DNA of 64,000 nt, taken from contig LR990053.1 in assembly GCA_905147135.1 (NCBI GenBank), positions 4,166,501-4,230,500 of the forward strand, given 5' to 3'. The stretch is from Blastobasis lacticolella (taxonomy: Eukaryota; Arthropoda; Insecta; Lepidoptera; Blastobasidae). The notes under the pieces were generated by a model that made no database searches, had not been told where the DNA came from, and worked only from the letters and a program-made list of their open reading frames with translations. How positions within the stretch are numbered: the first letter of the stretch is position 1; the number at the start of each line of letters is the position of its first letter. The position numbers and the translations under genes were made by a program. Shown here piece after piece: positions 1-12,188 of the stretch.

Positions 1-520
1 AAAATGTCACCGATCTTGTGTATTTACACAAAAAATGCGGACGATTTTATTGTGTTTGTGTAGTATTTCGGTTAGCAACATTATAACTGATGTTTTAGTG
101 AGTATTTACAGTGAGTAATAGAACAGATTTTGATGGTTAAGTTTGTACAGGAGCTAATGTGTCGTAAATAGGTGAGTTCGTTGATTATATTGTTTAAAGT
201 ACTTGTTTATTGCTTACAGTAAATATTGTGTTTGATAATTTAGTGTTCTAAATAATGTATGGAAATTAGATAATGCATTTAGAATTTAGCTCCGTCATTT
301 TGGGAAGTTTATCCAACATGCTAATCATGTTTAACAGTTGATTGGACTCTTGTCAGTATAGCAATTAACAATTTGGAAGTGTGCAATTTGCTGTATGTAA
401 TCAGTATTAGGTTTATTTTACATTAACAGCATTGATGTGAACAAATATTTCATAATTTGATATTATAATCATTTTGGCGTCAATATTCGGTATACTTTTC
501 CGGTCGGATACACTATCTTT
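1..520. other. Non-coding, no gene recognised
   Basis: AT-rich. ATTTTGGCGTCAATATTC at 471-488 may be a SINE A tail scrap. Nothing else recognised. Confidence 0.6.
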
Positions 521-775
521 CCTCATAATCACAGCCCGCAAACAGTCCACTGCAGGACTAAGGGCTTCTCCCACGAAAGGGGAGGTTATTGCCGTAATCT
601 CCAAGCTTGGCAGGCGGGATGGAAATCGCAGTATTATAAATATAACAATGGAAAACGCTGCTGCCCATTTTCCAGCCTACGGAGACTTAGATTTTTTCCT
701 CTAATACATTAGTCGCATTAAACGACACCCACGAGTGTAAGGGGTTGGTGCCATTCTATTCTTCGGACACCACTT
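521..775 (+). repeat. Repeat C copy
   Basis: ACAGTCCACTGCAGGACTAA, CCCACGAAAGGGGAGGTTAT, CCATTTTCCAGCCTACGGAG, GTGTAAGGGGTTGGTGCCAT. Four copies in the window, type unknown; no TIR or tRNA head seen. Confidence 0.75.
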
Positions 776-957
776 CTTTCCTACTCCTACCTAATACTTC
801 TTAATTCAATTTGTTGCGGGTTCCAAGATAGTGTTAGCTTGTCCTCGAGCGCGCCTTAGTGTCGATACTCAGGACCTGTGTGGTCGCCGTTGTAGATCCT
901 GGCTACACAGGAGTTGCAGCGGTGGGAATAAGTGGTAGGGCAAAGCCTGATTAATCC

Positions 958-1291
958 GGGCTGTGCTCTAGTGTGCAAGGGCCCGGTGTCCGCCTTGACC
1001 ATGATCCAGGATTTGGCAGATCAGGTAATTACAGCGACTGCCATCTAACCTCCGTGACCTCGATACCAGGGGAACATGACCAGATTGGATCATAATCGTG
1101 TCTGTATGTGTATACAGACGCCTGAATGTGCAGGTTTTGTCACGATATTTTCCCCCACCGTAACAGCATCGGTTAGCATTCAACTAATGTACATAACTCA
1201 GAAAATAGTCATTAGTACTTGGCAGCAGTGAGATAGACCCCGGTACCTCTCCCATAGCGAGTCGGAAACCATTACCACTAAGCTACGGGAT
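958..1291 (-). mobile_element. SINE A copy, near full length
   Basis: tRNA-derived SINE, read on the minus strand from a tRNA-like head near 1291 to the tail near 958. Shared blocks on the plus strand: CCTTGACCATGATCCAGGAT, TTGGCAGATCAGGTAATTAC, GACTGCCATCTAACCTCCGT, CATCGGTTAGCATTCAACTA. Confidence 0.85.
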
Positions 1292-1740
1292 GCTTGCGTT
1301 TAATTATAACAAATTAACGCACTGCATGTACGAAAAATGTACAACTTAATCGCCACATCACAATAAACATCACTTTCAATCGAAATGGCAATAATGAAAC
1401 GTTAATTCCCCAATATTTTAGAGTACCACTGCCCCATTGTTCCGACCATTTATTGAGCTGATATCAGTTTATCGGGTTTCCAGTGCGTTGGTTTCATTCG
1501 ACGCAGCATGCCGCCTCCGTAATTATTTGAATTCACTCGTATTTATATTTTACTTTGAACAAATAGTTGTTAACATGCCTTTTAAATCTGCGTGAATAAT
1601 TTCGATGCAAGGTTTTGGAAGATATTAAACCGGTTTATGTATATACTATGCAGTAACAAACGAGCAGATAGTCCACCTGATGGTTAACGGTAACTGTCGC
1701 CCACAACATTTACGATTCATGCATTTAGGTTGCAGGCAAC
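1292..1740. other. Non-coding, no gene recognised
   Basis: No repeat or ORF of note. Confidence 0.6.
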
Positions 1741-1925
1741 AAAAATGCAGAACCGCAGGTGCGTTGTCACTGTGAGCATTGACATGAAATGCCTCAAGCC
1801 TGTAATTGCGCTGGCTACCTCATCATTCAAACCGGAACACAATAATGTCAGCATTGTTGCTTGGCGGCAGAAATAGGTGGTACCCACCCAGGTGGGCTCC
1901 TCAGGCTGGATATAGACCTACTACC
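1741..1925 (+). repeat. Retroelement-like repeat
   Basis: GTAATTGCGCTGGCTACCTC, AAACCGGAACACAATAATGT and GTGGTACCCACCCAGGTGGG form a block I recall as common in lepidopteran LINE 3' regions. Only one copy here, so the call rests on recollection. Confidence 0.35.
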
Positions 1926-2139
1926 TGATAAACGGTTGTCATTACATCAACAATATAAGGCTGGCCTCTTCTTTGGTCAGAGGGGTTGTATCACCAGACA
2001 ACCAACTCTTATTAGCCTTACTATTTCTTACGTTAATTGTTTTATCATAAGTTTATTATCATTAAGTTTGCCAAAGTCCATACTTTTCATAATATACCGA
2101 TTTAAGTAACACATGGTTTGTATATATTTCTGATCCTAA

Positions 2140-2292
2140 CATAGGCAACGCGGCCAGCCTCCTGGGGACCTTTCAAAATTCGAGGAACCTGGTTAAATTT
2201 TTTTTATCTTTAGTTTAGTTAGAATTAACATTTCCTTCTTGTTTTTCTTAAAATATTAGAAATAAATAAACGGCCTTCATTAAAAAAAAAAA
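2140..2292 (+). mobile_element. LINE 3' end with AATAAA and poly(A)
   Basis: A reading GNAASLLGTFQNSRNLVKFF and stop near 2215 resembles LINE RT C-termini. It is followed by AATAAA near 2262 and an A tract at 2281-2292. Clade not determined. Confidence 0.5.
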
Positions 2293-4090
2293 CAATAAAG
2301 AAAATCTAATATCACTCTCAATTTGTATTTGCAATCGTAAATATTTTCCCAAAACAAATACGTATTTGTAAGAAACAATACTGAACTTGTAAACAGCTTG
2401 GTAGCAACAGAAATCTCACCCCAAAAATGTTAAGAAAAAAGAAAGAACTGGCACTCACGGGAAATTCCGAAACCAGTATCTTGAGAAGTTGAGAACAGAT
2501 TCGCGATAAAAAAAAAGAAGTTTCCAACTCCATCAACAATGTTAAAACGTGCCAAGTGTAATACTTTGTTACACGCATTTGTAGGTATCGGGCACTTTGT
2601 TCTACAGGACGTGCCTGTTATAGCAGCAATAAACGAATTACATTGATCTCCCTCAAAACGACGAAATTATGAATGCCTCAAGGATTTCGAATATAATAGA
2701 ATAGAAAAGAAAGCATTTATTCACGCGGCCAAAACACCACAATATATTGAAACATACAGAAACAAACTTTCACTAGATTACGATGATAACCTGTTTTTGA
2801 TGCTTTAGAACATAGTTAAATGATAAGCATTGTTGTAGTAGTCATGTGAAGTACCTAACTTGTCTGTTGTAAATTAGTGTGATAAACATTGCTGAACAGT
2901 CTCGGAAGCCACCACCAGGGCACCTGTCATACCAATTCTGCCTGGATATAACTGGGACCTGAAAAAGGGGAATCTCAGAAAGCTATAAAAGTTCTTCTAA
3001 TCCGTTATTTTTAACTTTACTACCTCTTCGTCCTATTGCAACTCACACCCTGTACAAAGTTACTCGTATCGAGAGCGAGAATTGAGGAAAACGGATTAGA
3101 ACCGGATTTGTCATTTGACTTGAACTTTACAATGCTTTGTGAGATGCTCATGTCGCAGCTGAGGAAGTAAGAATGCTCGGCTTTTTCTATTCAGGGGGGC
3201 TTTGCGTCTTTGTCCGATAATGACTGACGTATTTTGTTAACTTCAACGGGTGTGTTTGTGTTTGCTTTGGGAAATTAATTTTTATATTCAAACTTAACTA
3301 TCTTTATCTTTTGGGCCTATGCCCAGCAGTGGCCGTCTTTCAGCTGATATGATAATGATGAGCATAAAACAATGTCGCTTCTCGCCGTCTGTCCCAATGT
3401 ATCTATGTACGCTTATATCTTTTAAACAACGCAACGGATTTTAATGCGGTTTTTAACAATAGATAAAGTGATTCAAAAGAATTTATACATATAATGCTAT
3501 TATTAATAAGAATAAGATAGGGGAAGCATATTTGCTATTGTGTTGCTAATACCTACGTTTTAATACTAGTCATACCAGTAATAATAAAATACCAGCGAGA
3601 TATACTTAATAAAAATGATCACACTACTGAGTTCGCTGCTTGTCACTAAATAATTTAAGTAAAATGTCTAAAACCCACCGCAGCCGACTCTAAAAATGTA
3701 ATGATTAGATTAAAAGCGTTGACTTAGGAGCGTCGAATGAAACGAAAGGTCTTTCGGGCGTATTTCTATCGGGCAAAATTAGGGGTTTTTCACGGAAGGC
3801 TCTTGAAAAGGTAATTACTCTATTGGACCGAGGCAAAGAGAGGGGCTTCCTTTAAAGGCCCTTAGGTTTTCCCTTGGTTATTTTGGCTTACTGACCTGAA
3901 CACTTTCAGTAGGGTAATCATGCCCTGTTTCTGAGAATATTTTTTGAGTGAATTAAACGAGTAAAATTATTAAGTTTTGTAAGGTTTCTGCGACCAATTA
4001 GTACCGGTAGAGCGTGGAATATTATTTAAGGGTATTGATGATAAAATTCGTGAAAAATTCATTCTCTCCCTCCCCATTCTCTCCCCCCTC
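2293..4090. other. Non-coding, one RTE-2 tip
   Basis: Apart from the fragment at 3312-3361, apparently single-copy. Short open frames lack family features. Confidence 0.6.
3312..3361 (+). mobile_element. RTE-2 3' tip
   Basis: GGGCCTATGCCCAGCAGTGG then GTCTTTCAGCTGATATGATA: the last 50 bases of RTE-2. Confidence 0.75.
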
Positions 4091-4091
4091 C

Positions 4092-4170
4092 CCCAAACTA
4101 AGAAAAGCTTGTAGTCGTCGCTGCATATCTAAAAAACTACATAATGACTAGTACCTAAATACACATTTAA
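4092..4170 (-). mobile_element. SINE B tail fragment
   Basis: CCCCAAACTAAGAAAAGCTT and AAAAAACTACATAATGACTA follow the SINE B tail; no head. Confidence 0.5.
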
Positions 4171-4400
4171 TTAAAAATTTTCATTCGTTGTTAATAAGTC
4201 AATATTTAGCTTAGTCTCACCTGTTAATCACACTTACCACTCACCACCACCGCTAGTACCAACACTGTAATGAATTAATAACCTGATATCATCAATAACG
4301 TTTAAACTTTTCATCATACTGTTGTCACACCATACCGCGTCACTGAAATCGTCGCAGTGGATACATCAGGAACTCGAAGTCCGAATAATTTCGTTCTCGG

Positions 4401-4569
4401 TGACACCCTGGGTCCCTATTTTTGAACGGCTCGCATCCACGTAAGCTCTTGCCTTCTAATGCCTGTCTTTTCTATCTCTAGCAACTTACCACGAATGTGA
4501 AAGGGACACGTAGCGCACGCGAGCGCTCGCGTGGTAGCGAGCGGTTCAAAAATAGGACTCCTGGTGACG
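4401..4569. mobile_element. 169 bp MITE-like inverted repeat
   Basis: Left 4401-4442 (GTCCCTATTTTTGAACGGCT) pairs with right 4529-4569 (GAGCGGTTCAAAAATAGGAC). A perfect 18 bp palindrome CACGCGAGCGCTCGCGTG lies at 4516-4533. Confidence 0.75.
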
Positions 4570-4733
4570 GTGGCCGTGGATAAAAGCCATAATAAACTGA
4601 ACCATGGTGATCATCGCTGTGGACACCAAAGCTCAAAATATTCTCAGGCCAAAATATTCTCGTTCTCGGTGATGTTCCGGTGACGGTGGCAGTGGAACGC
4701 AGTAAAACGGAGTACCTATTATAATCAATTTCA

Positions 4734-4935
4734 CCACATTCCATAACAGTCCACTGCATAACTATAAGTCCTCTCCCACGAAAGGGGACGTTATTGTCAT
4801 AATCCTCACGCTTAGCAGGCGGGTTGCAGTGACATAAATATAACAATGCCCATTTTCCAGCCTACGGAACCTCCTAATATTTTGCCTCAAAAACATTAGT
4901 CGCCTTGTATGACACCTGCCGGACATCACACGGCC
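4734..4935 (+). repeat. Repeat C copy
   Basis: ATAACAGTCCACTGCATAAC, CCCACGAAAGGGGACGTTAT, CCATTTTCCAGCCTACGGAA. Lacks the CACGAGTGTAAGG part. Confidence 0.75.
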
Positions 4936-5292
4936 ATCTATTATAATATCGCCGATAAAATTTAGCTTCAACAAGACTGCAGAACCGCTGGTGCGCAGTT
5001 CTTGTAAGAAATAAGCTGATATGTTGAGTGGCAGCAATTTATACTGACCACTTTATCACCAGATCATTTATTCAGGACGGATCTCCGCATCTTCCATTGA
5101 TTACTAGATCCGTAGTCTTAAATAACTTTTATGTGTTTCTAAACGAATTGTTATGGTAGATACTAGGAAACGGTTGGGCAACGAAGCATTCGTAAGCTTG
5201 GATCGGATAGCTGAGTTTACGAGTTAACGTGGATTTGGGGTTAGGAGGCGTTGCAAAAATAATGAATTACTTACTTACATGGTACAGAAATA

Positions 5293-5486
5293 ATCATCTT
5301 GGCGTCAATACCTTTCTCTCTCGGCTCTCGTGCGAGACCGCCTTGACTATAATCCAGGATTTGGTGAAGTGAAGCGACTGCCAACTGACCTCCGTGATTC
5401 TGGGAACTCTGATCAGATTAAATAATGGTTACGCATTCAGTCGACTGAATGTGCAACTTTTATTATGATGTTTTCCCTCGCCGTTT
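5293..5486 (-). mobile_element. SINE A copy, head missing
   Basis: Starts CATCTTGGCGTCAATA at the tail side and ends near the CCCTCGCCG block; tRNA-like head lost. Confidence 0.8.
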
Positions 5487-5499
5487 GTTTATCTCTACC

Positions 5500-6575
5500 A
5501 TTACGGTCACGATGCTATAATTAATATTATATATTTGGTAGAAAATCAATGCAGCTACAACTGAAACACAACAACGTTAGCGCATTTGAATACATACGTT
5601 ATTAGTGCATCCAATCCAAAATAATTTTATTGAGGTTGCTTTTATTTTCATAGATAACACATAATAATTATATAAAAAAAATGCACATTACCTTTTATCC
5701 CATTCTGAATATAACAATTGCTAAAGTGTGATCGTCGAGTTTTTTATTTATCTTTCACGGATTTTAGAAGTACGGCTGGTGGAGAAACCTCGACGTGGAT
5801 TTCGGCCCATACAATAATAATAATAATAATCAGTTTATTTCAGGCGTATTGTTAAATTATTCAGAAAAGAATATGATTCGTAGTACATTCGTATGTTTTT
5901 CAGAAAAGCTCTTTAGCTGGGTAATTGCATGGTTTGTCGCTTATTGTACGTATTACTTGCTTCTGAAATATACGTATAATTTCTATTGGCAGCGGTGATT
6001 AAAACTATAAAAACATTTTTTTTTTATGATATATACAAAATAATGTGATTTTGACACTTACAGGCAATTTTTCACATAATTTGTCTATGTAGTTAGATTC
6101 GCGAGTCGATCGATGGATTACACCTCGGTTGGGACTTGGGGCTCCCGCGGAGTCTCTTTCCTGATACCGGCAAGTTAGGCACCTATATCAATGTGGCTTA
6201 CGCAGCTCGGGATACAGGATACGGGATCCATTGCAGTACAGCCTCTTCGATCTTAACCGCGATCTCTCTCACACCAAGGCTGGCACAGATAAATAGATAT
6301 AACCTATTAAACATTACGGTGTCGACATAAGTATTTCGCACGCAAAGTTTTTCCGCGAGGAAACAGCTAATCGCCCCCCAAAAGAGTTGTTTCTACCGAT
6401 AAATGATTAATGTTGTTAACTTTCGGATTAGTTCTGGGAGTTTTGTGTAACTTGAGAGCTGTGGCTTGGGCATTAACCTAGTTTCCATTTCAGGAAAGTT
6501 AACCATTCCGTTTCGAGAAACATTTGAATCACTTCAACGATTACGAAATTTATAATCGTTAAACAATTATATACA
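5500..6575. other. Non-coding, small repeat near 6148
   Basis: TCTTTCCTGATACCGGCAAG near 6152 resembles TTTTTCCTGATATCGGCAGG near 55181, so a minor dispersed repeat is present. Otherwise nothing seen. Confidence 0.5.
5814..5832 (+). repeat. (AAT)n short tract
   Basis: Six AAT units in ACAATAATAATAATAATAAT. Confidence 0.85.
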
Positions 6576-6668
6576 AAAATTATCTTGGTGTTAATGTTCT
6601 GGTTCTGCTCCCGCCTTGACCATTATCAGGTGGGGCGGCTGCCATTTGACCTCCGTGACCTTGCTAGA
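6576..6668 (-). mobile_element. SINE A fragment
   Basis: TTATCTTGGTGTTAATG, CCGCCTTGACCATTATC and CTGCCATTTGACCTCCGTGA; only the 3' third remains. Confidence 0.75.
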
Positions 6669-7659
6669 CCATGAAAAGCGGTTTCCGCTGTCTTCACCCG
6701 CGTTCAGTCCGAAGTCATTGGGTTTCTAGTAGTTCCTGTTTTTACACAAATTACAGTACTATCCCCTTACTCCTAATCGTCAAAGGGATATGTGGTTTCA
6801 TTATCAGGACAGCAGCTGATATTGAGATCCTGAAGCGAACACACGAATAAGACGACATGATTCATTGTGATATGAAACACACCGTACGAGCCTACAATTT
6901 TCGAGTTTGCTTTCTATTTCACATGGTTTTATCATCAGATTCTGACCTGATCAAAATGAGATCTCAGTAGTATGTAGCAGTATCAAAAAAGAAATATGTA
7001 TTTGGCGAAAATATCGCTTAACAAACAAACAAAAATAACATACAGTCGAATTAAGAACGAAGAAGTTTAAGTCGGTTAAAAACCAATACTGACACATACA
7101 TCGATTGATAAAACCATACCCACTGAATATTTATGGAATTCGGTTTCACATTACTCGTCTTTTCTATAATTTCACTTCTATAATATTTCTGTGTAATAAG
7201 AATCTATGTTAGGTTATGTTTATTTGTCCCTCTAAATCATCCATCCACTTGCGATGTAATCTTGGTGAGTTATTAAGCGTACGCCACGAATTTTTTTATA
7301 CATAAATTTTGTTATCTACAGCTGACTAGTACTACATGGGTCAAAGTTAGAATGTCTTTAACTAAGTTAAACTGTCTGTCAATAGTCAAATAGTTTGTAG
7401 TCATTGAATTCTAGGGTTTACAAAACTCTTATAAACGTTATAGAAAATATAAAATCAACTTATGAAAAGTTGGTTACAGGCTGTGGCAACACTGAGCCGG
7501 TAACGGTATGTTTTGGAACCGTAGAGGTAGAAAATGATTTGGAACGCACCTAATTCTTGGTCCTAGGATCGGCCTGAGTGACTGGCACTTTGACAGTTTG
7601 ACTTACCGCCCGGATCAATGGCGCAGTCTGATCTGTTTTATCAACGCAACACATCAACG
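6669..7659. other. Non-coding, no gene recognised
   Basis: AT-rich; nothing recognised. Confidence 0.6.
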
Positions 7660-7885
7660 CAAAAGTCACAGATGTCCTACTAGACGACTTTGTTGCGTAA
7701 GCCCGGATCTGGAATCAGGAAAGATGTCAAACAGAAGGCCAAAAAAGCAATGGGTCAACATCGTCGAGTCGGATGCAGAGCCAATGGCTTACGACGCCAA
7801 CGGCATAGCGGAGAAGAAAGAGTCGGAAAGTGAACGTTGGCAGAAGCCGGGACTAACCGTTAGGAAAATTATGATGTCTTAGTAA
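7660..7885 (+). mobile_element. RTE C-terminal relic
   Basis: Reads NRRPKKQWVNIVESDAEPMA and ERWQKPGLTVRKIM, like the RPKKRWVDVV...DRAKW end of RTE proteins. Short and diverged. Confidence 0.5.
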
Positions 7886-7934
7886 ACGGCGGTGGTCACT
7901 TACCTTTAGGTACCCTCTTACCTTGTTATTGCAC

Positions 7935-8113
7935 GACCTGAGTGATTCAGTGGTTAACGGGTTCGATTCCCAGCCGGACAAAAAATTTAAATGATGAATT
8001 TTAATTTCTGTTACGGGTCAGTTACTATGTATAATAAATGTATGTTTTAAAAAGTATATAAGTAGTATATCAGTTATCTAGCACCTAGAACACAAACTTT
8101 GCTAACTTTATAG
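7935..8113 (+). mobile_element. SINE B copy with deleted tRNA middle
   Basis: TGAGTGATTCAGTGGTTAAC runs straight into GGGTTCGATTCCCAGCCGGA; the D-stem to variable-loop part is missing. Body TGATGAATTTTAATTTCTGT and tail to AACACAAACTTTGCTA follow. Confidence 0.82.
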
Positions 8114-9355
8114 CTATATAGCTTTGTGTAAAATTGTCCCAGAAGTGGAAAATTGTAATAATTGGACCACTCCAGTAACAACACGGTCCCAATTAAGTGA
8201 AATACCTACCTACAATATTTATAGCCGTAAGTAATTAATATGTAATAGGGTGTCTATTAACCGTAGTACTCTCTCCGCCTGGAATGTAGGTCAATATGAA
8301 ATTCCAATTAGAGATCGACCGAGTCCTCGGAATATGAAATTCGTGATATTCTTTCGAACCTGTTAACTTCGCTGCTAAGGCGCTGGATGTGCCAAGACTA
8401 TGGATAGAATGAGATATAATGCATGAATGTTAAAGTATTTTAAATGGGAAAGACACAACAATGATAATATTGAATATAGGCGGGCTGCTTGTACAAGCTT
8501 TTATTTAGTCTGTCCTCTTATGTGTTCGTAATAAAATCTTGCAAGTTTTTGACTCACTTAACGGTTTTCGATTGAGCTGAAATTGCCGACGCCATGTGCC
8601 TTCTAATGACTTTTTCTAAGTTATGGGCATTGGTTGAAAATACCAATGCTCTTACGGCGAGGGAAAAATTGGTGAGGAAACCTGCATATTCGGCGACTGA
8701 ATGTGTAACCATTAATTCAATTTGGTCAGGTTCCCCTATTAACAGGGCCACAGAGGTCAGATGGCAGTCGCTCCACTGTAATTACCTGATCTGCCAAATT
8801 CTCGATCCAGAAACACTGGGTTAATGACGTTAAGATGGTTATTATGTACTACAATTTAATACTACATATAAACTGTCTGTACTTGATTACTATTTAGGCT
8901 GGTGTTGTCATAATAATTAATGTTGACCGCAATGTGTACTGTACAATGTCATGATTCATAGAACTATTATTAATTCGTACTTTTTCATGTGTTACTTTTT
9001 GTTAGCTTAAAAGCAGACAATGATATTCTTCCAAAACGAATGTCCGAATAACTAAATTTGTCTGTGAGGCACGTCCACAGTTGAACATGTGCGGTATATA
9101 ACAATTAGTGCACAGATAGAATATGAATGTACCCTGGATAAAATTGAGGTTATGTTTTATTGGATAGCAACAGGGCTTCATCAACGTAGACCTTTTGACT
9201 ACCACAGTCTCAACAATATATCATCTCCGCTTTTACGTTCTTTTAAACAACTCCATTTGTTATATTATTATAATTACTTCTCTAGTTATTTAGAAGATTA
9301 TCAGCGTCAAACATATCAGTAACTCTCTAAGACTTTTTTGTTATTATAATCTTTA
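8114..9355. other. Non-coding apart from SINE A
   Basis: Holds the SINE A copy at 8620-8838; overlapping opposite-strand frames at 9002-9322 lack coding features. Confidence 0.6.
8620..8838 (+). mobile_element. SINE A copy, head missing
   Basis: Plus-strand body from ACCAATGCTCTTACGGCGAG to GACGTTAAGATGG. Contains GGTCAGATGGCAGTCGCTCC and TAATTACCTGATCTGCCAAA. Confidence 0.82.
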
Positions 9356-9510
9356 TTTCAGCCACAGGACGTCCACTTCTGGACATAAGTCTCCTTCCAA
9401 GCCTCTGATCTACACAGATCGGCTCTGTTTCTTGCATTTACTTATTTTACCAGGTCGTCCGTATCTTGGAGGGCGCCGTCCTACGCTTAGATTTCCTGAA
9501 CCATTTCGCC
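9356..9510 (-). mobile_element. RTE-2-related 3' fragment, diverged
   Basis: TTTCAGCCACAGGACGTCCA, TTCTGGACATAAGTCTCC and ACCAGGTCGTCCGTATCTTG follow the RTE-2 3' order (61205-61330) with many changes. Confidence 0.55.
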
Positions 9511-9562
9511 CCGTCAGAAAACATACTACCATAACTACATAAACATAGTAATAACGAAATGT

Positions 9563-9617
9563 TGGACTCTCTAGGGAAAACCTCTCCAGGCAGTTCCTTC
9601 CACAACCTTAGTGTTAG
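9563..9617 (-). mobile_element. LINE E internal fragment
   Basis: GGGAAAACCTCTCCAGGCAG and TTCCTTCCACAACCTTAGTG are the reverse of the LINE E coding block at 13390-13430. Confidence 0.6.
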
Positions 9618-10941
9618 TATTAGGTATTATTTCGCGGGATTCGCAAATTCACTGAATTTTTAATATAATTTTGGATCACCACACTCACAACAACACAGCA
9701 AATGACAAACTTCGATACGTGTTTGATTAAATGTTGAAGTTTTTCTGAGGATGCCCTGTGGATATTCGTACAGTTTAAAAATCGGTTGCTGTACGAAACA
9801 AAAGATACATATGACAGCAAATCAAGTTATTCATAATTAGTAAAAGAATACTATTGAATTTTAATGTACCCAGCGTCACTCGCGCGTCACCTCATTATAT
9901 TTAAATCCATTGAGCCATCAGGGCTGTAGCCCATGCCAAAGGAATAGACGAACACACATACATACACACACTCGAAAAACATAACCCCCCCTATCGCGTC
10001 CAAATAAAAATACACATTTACTAATATTTGTACCTAGTATTTTTTTCTACACTGCTATTATTGAATAGTTTGCCGCCTAGCGAAAAGCGCTTCCCGCGCT
10101 CTACAGCTTTGTCGTTCAGAAAGTGGAACTCTAACGAGGTGGAATGTATGCGCATACATTTTGTACAGCCGCGCGATTGAATGCCATGTCGTGGCGCGGA
10201 TTCGCCTTTATTGTGCGTTAGATGCTCAGTTGGGCCAAACACGGTGAGGAATGTGTCTGTGCTATATGTGGGACTGGCTATGTGACGCTGGTTATAGTTA
10301 TTGTTAGTTTTTCAAGAGAGATATATAGCGATAGAGAGCATAGCGGGGTATCATGGGCCCGCGGATCTATAATAGACTGCATACGGATATTCGTGAATGC
10401 AAAACCTACCACAGGTTCTGCAAGCTATTAAAATTGACATTAATAAAAAAAGCATACTACTCTATAGATAAGTTTTTAGATGAGCGAAGCCTTTAGTCCC
10501 TCTCCGTTATTAGATTGATATCACCCACTTCTAGTCATTTAATTGAATACAATGATTAATAATACACTATAAAAATTGTTTCTTTCTGTGACACGCAATA
10601 TTGTATGCGACTATTTGTTTCATTGTATTGTATTTGACATTTTGATTTATTAATATTTGACATATAGTTTTCGAACATTGTATTTGACATTTCATATTAT
10701 GATTTAATTTTATATTTGACATGTTTGAAGCATTTTGTATTTTTCTTATAATTATTTAATTTAGCATTTGACTTAATTATTATTTGATATTATAATACTA
10801 ATTTAATTCTTGACAATTTCGAATCATGATAATTTGATACTATTGAATTAATTGTTTTTTAACATTGACATAAACTATTAGTATTTAATTCTATTCATGA
10901 AACTATTTTAAATGACGATGTATGATTACTACTACGAATAA
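9618..10941. other. Non-coding; AT-rich motif array at its end
   Basis: 10021-10430 is less AT-rich but opposing frames look random. Confidence 0.55.
10631..10870 (+). repeat. Decayed array of TATTTGACAT motifs
   Basis: TATTTGACAT or close forms at 10631, 10653, 10681, 10713, 10763 and 10781, with TTGACA forms near 10810 and 10864, 22-50 bases apart, in very AT-rich DNA. Confidence 0.5.
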
Positions 10942-11240
10942 ATGAATATGAATACTATGAATATCCCGTTCGAATTGGAGCCGCCCGACTGGGGAACTAC
11001 CTCCACCTTACAGAATTTCGCAGCTAAACAATACTCTAGTGCTCCATGGGGTGGGGATTCGGGGAACCGTGGCTTTGGCAGTGGAGGGGCATTTGCCTTT
11101 TTGCTGCCAGAGCAACGTGTTATAGAGATGGGCAACGCATTGGCGATACTCTTGGTGTTGCTAATTTCTATAGGCAGTGGTGACCACTTTGTATCAGGTG
11201 GCCCGCTTGCCTGTTTGTCTACCGTATGATATATAAATAG
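10942..11240 (+). mobile_element. LINE K 3' end
   Basis: An open reading of 95 codons (PPDWGTTSTLQNFAAKQYSS, SGNRGFGSGGAFAFLLPEQ) leads into a block GGTGGCCCGCTTGCCTGTTT shared with 19818-19875 and 60700-60755. The block with following TATATAAA recurs at the ends of what look like related elements, so the ORF is most likely a retroelement remnant rather than a host gene. Confidence 0.5.
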
Positions 11241-11504
11241 TGAGAGCGCAGAAAATATCGTACCTTCCTTTCGTCGTGTAAGGTATCAACGCCCTGTGTA
11301 GGGGTTTTCAGCCGCCTACGGGGTCTGCAAGGTGGCTTATTATGATGGGTATTATTATTAAGATAGAAAAACAAACATTATACGGTGCGAGGCAAAGGAT
11401 GTCCGTGGGAGATGCCAGAGCTAGGGCTGGGTGGTTCTTTGAAAAGCTTGCACCTTTTTACAAGCTTTTTTTAATAATAAAAGCAAAGTAATAAGCGGAT
11501 GGCC

Positions 11505-11640
11505 TGGGTCTCGATTCGATAATTTACTAATGGCTCGGTCGAATTGTTATTGGATCGAAATTGCAGTTCAATGGCAGTTTGACACGTTTTTGATATTCTG
11601 CTACTGTTAGAAACTAATAGCTCGAGCGTCAACTTTTATC
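11505..11640. mobile_element. MITE related to 35828-35994, one end degraded
   Basis: TTACTAATGGCTCGGTCGAA, TTCAATGGCAGTTTGACACG, ATATTCTGCTACTGTTAGAA share order with the other copy; right TIR mostly lost. Confidence 0.7.
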
Positions 11641-11956
11641 ATCTCGCCTGTGATATGCTGTTACACCGTAACTGACTTAAACATTTCATAAAATAATTAA
11701 AAGCAGGTAGCAATAGGTACAAGTAGCTATTCGAAGTACCTACTCAATAATGAGAGAAATCCAGAATTCCTTGTGTGGTAGATGAAACGAATGAAAATGC
11801 AATAGTGGTTCGCTGGTTAGATTCCATGCACACTTGCGATCACAAGCTAACATTTAGTCCCAACACTGGAATCAAAATTATTCATTTTTTATAAACATTT
11901 GACAAAAACACTGTATTTTTGTATTCGCTTAAATAAATAAAATAATCGTGGACAAA

Positions 11957-12188
11957 TTCACACAGCGCCATCTAGCCCCAAACTAAGCAAAGCTTGTGCT
12001 ATGGGTCCTAGCTAACTGGTATACTACATATATACTTTTTTTTTAAATACATACTTATTATATATAGAACACCCAGACCCGTAACAGAAATTAAAATTCA
12101 TCATTTAAATTTCTGCCCGGCCGGGAATCGAACCCGGGACCTCTTGCGTGGCTGACTGGCATGTTGACCACTGAACCACTCAGGTCGT
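11957..12188 (-). mobile_element. SINE B copy, full length
   Basis: A second tRNA-derived SINE. On the minus strand the head carries an A-box-like TGAGTGGTTCAGTGG and B box GGTTCGATTCCCGGCCGG at about 12121-12138, followed by ATGATGAATTTTAATTTCTG and CGTTACGGGTCTGGGTG-like sequence, and ends at GCTAGATGGCGCTGTGTG. Confidence 0.85.

Noticed and set aside
12115..12188. Possible tRNA gene on the minus strand
   Set aside because: The same head with the same downstream body recurs at 7935, 48095 and 52878; it is SINE B.
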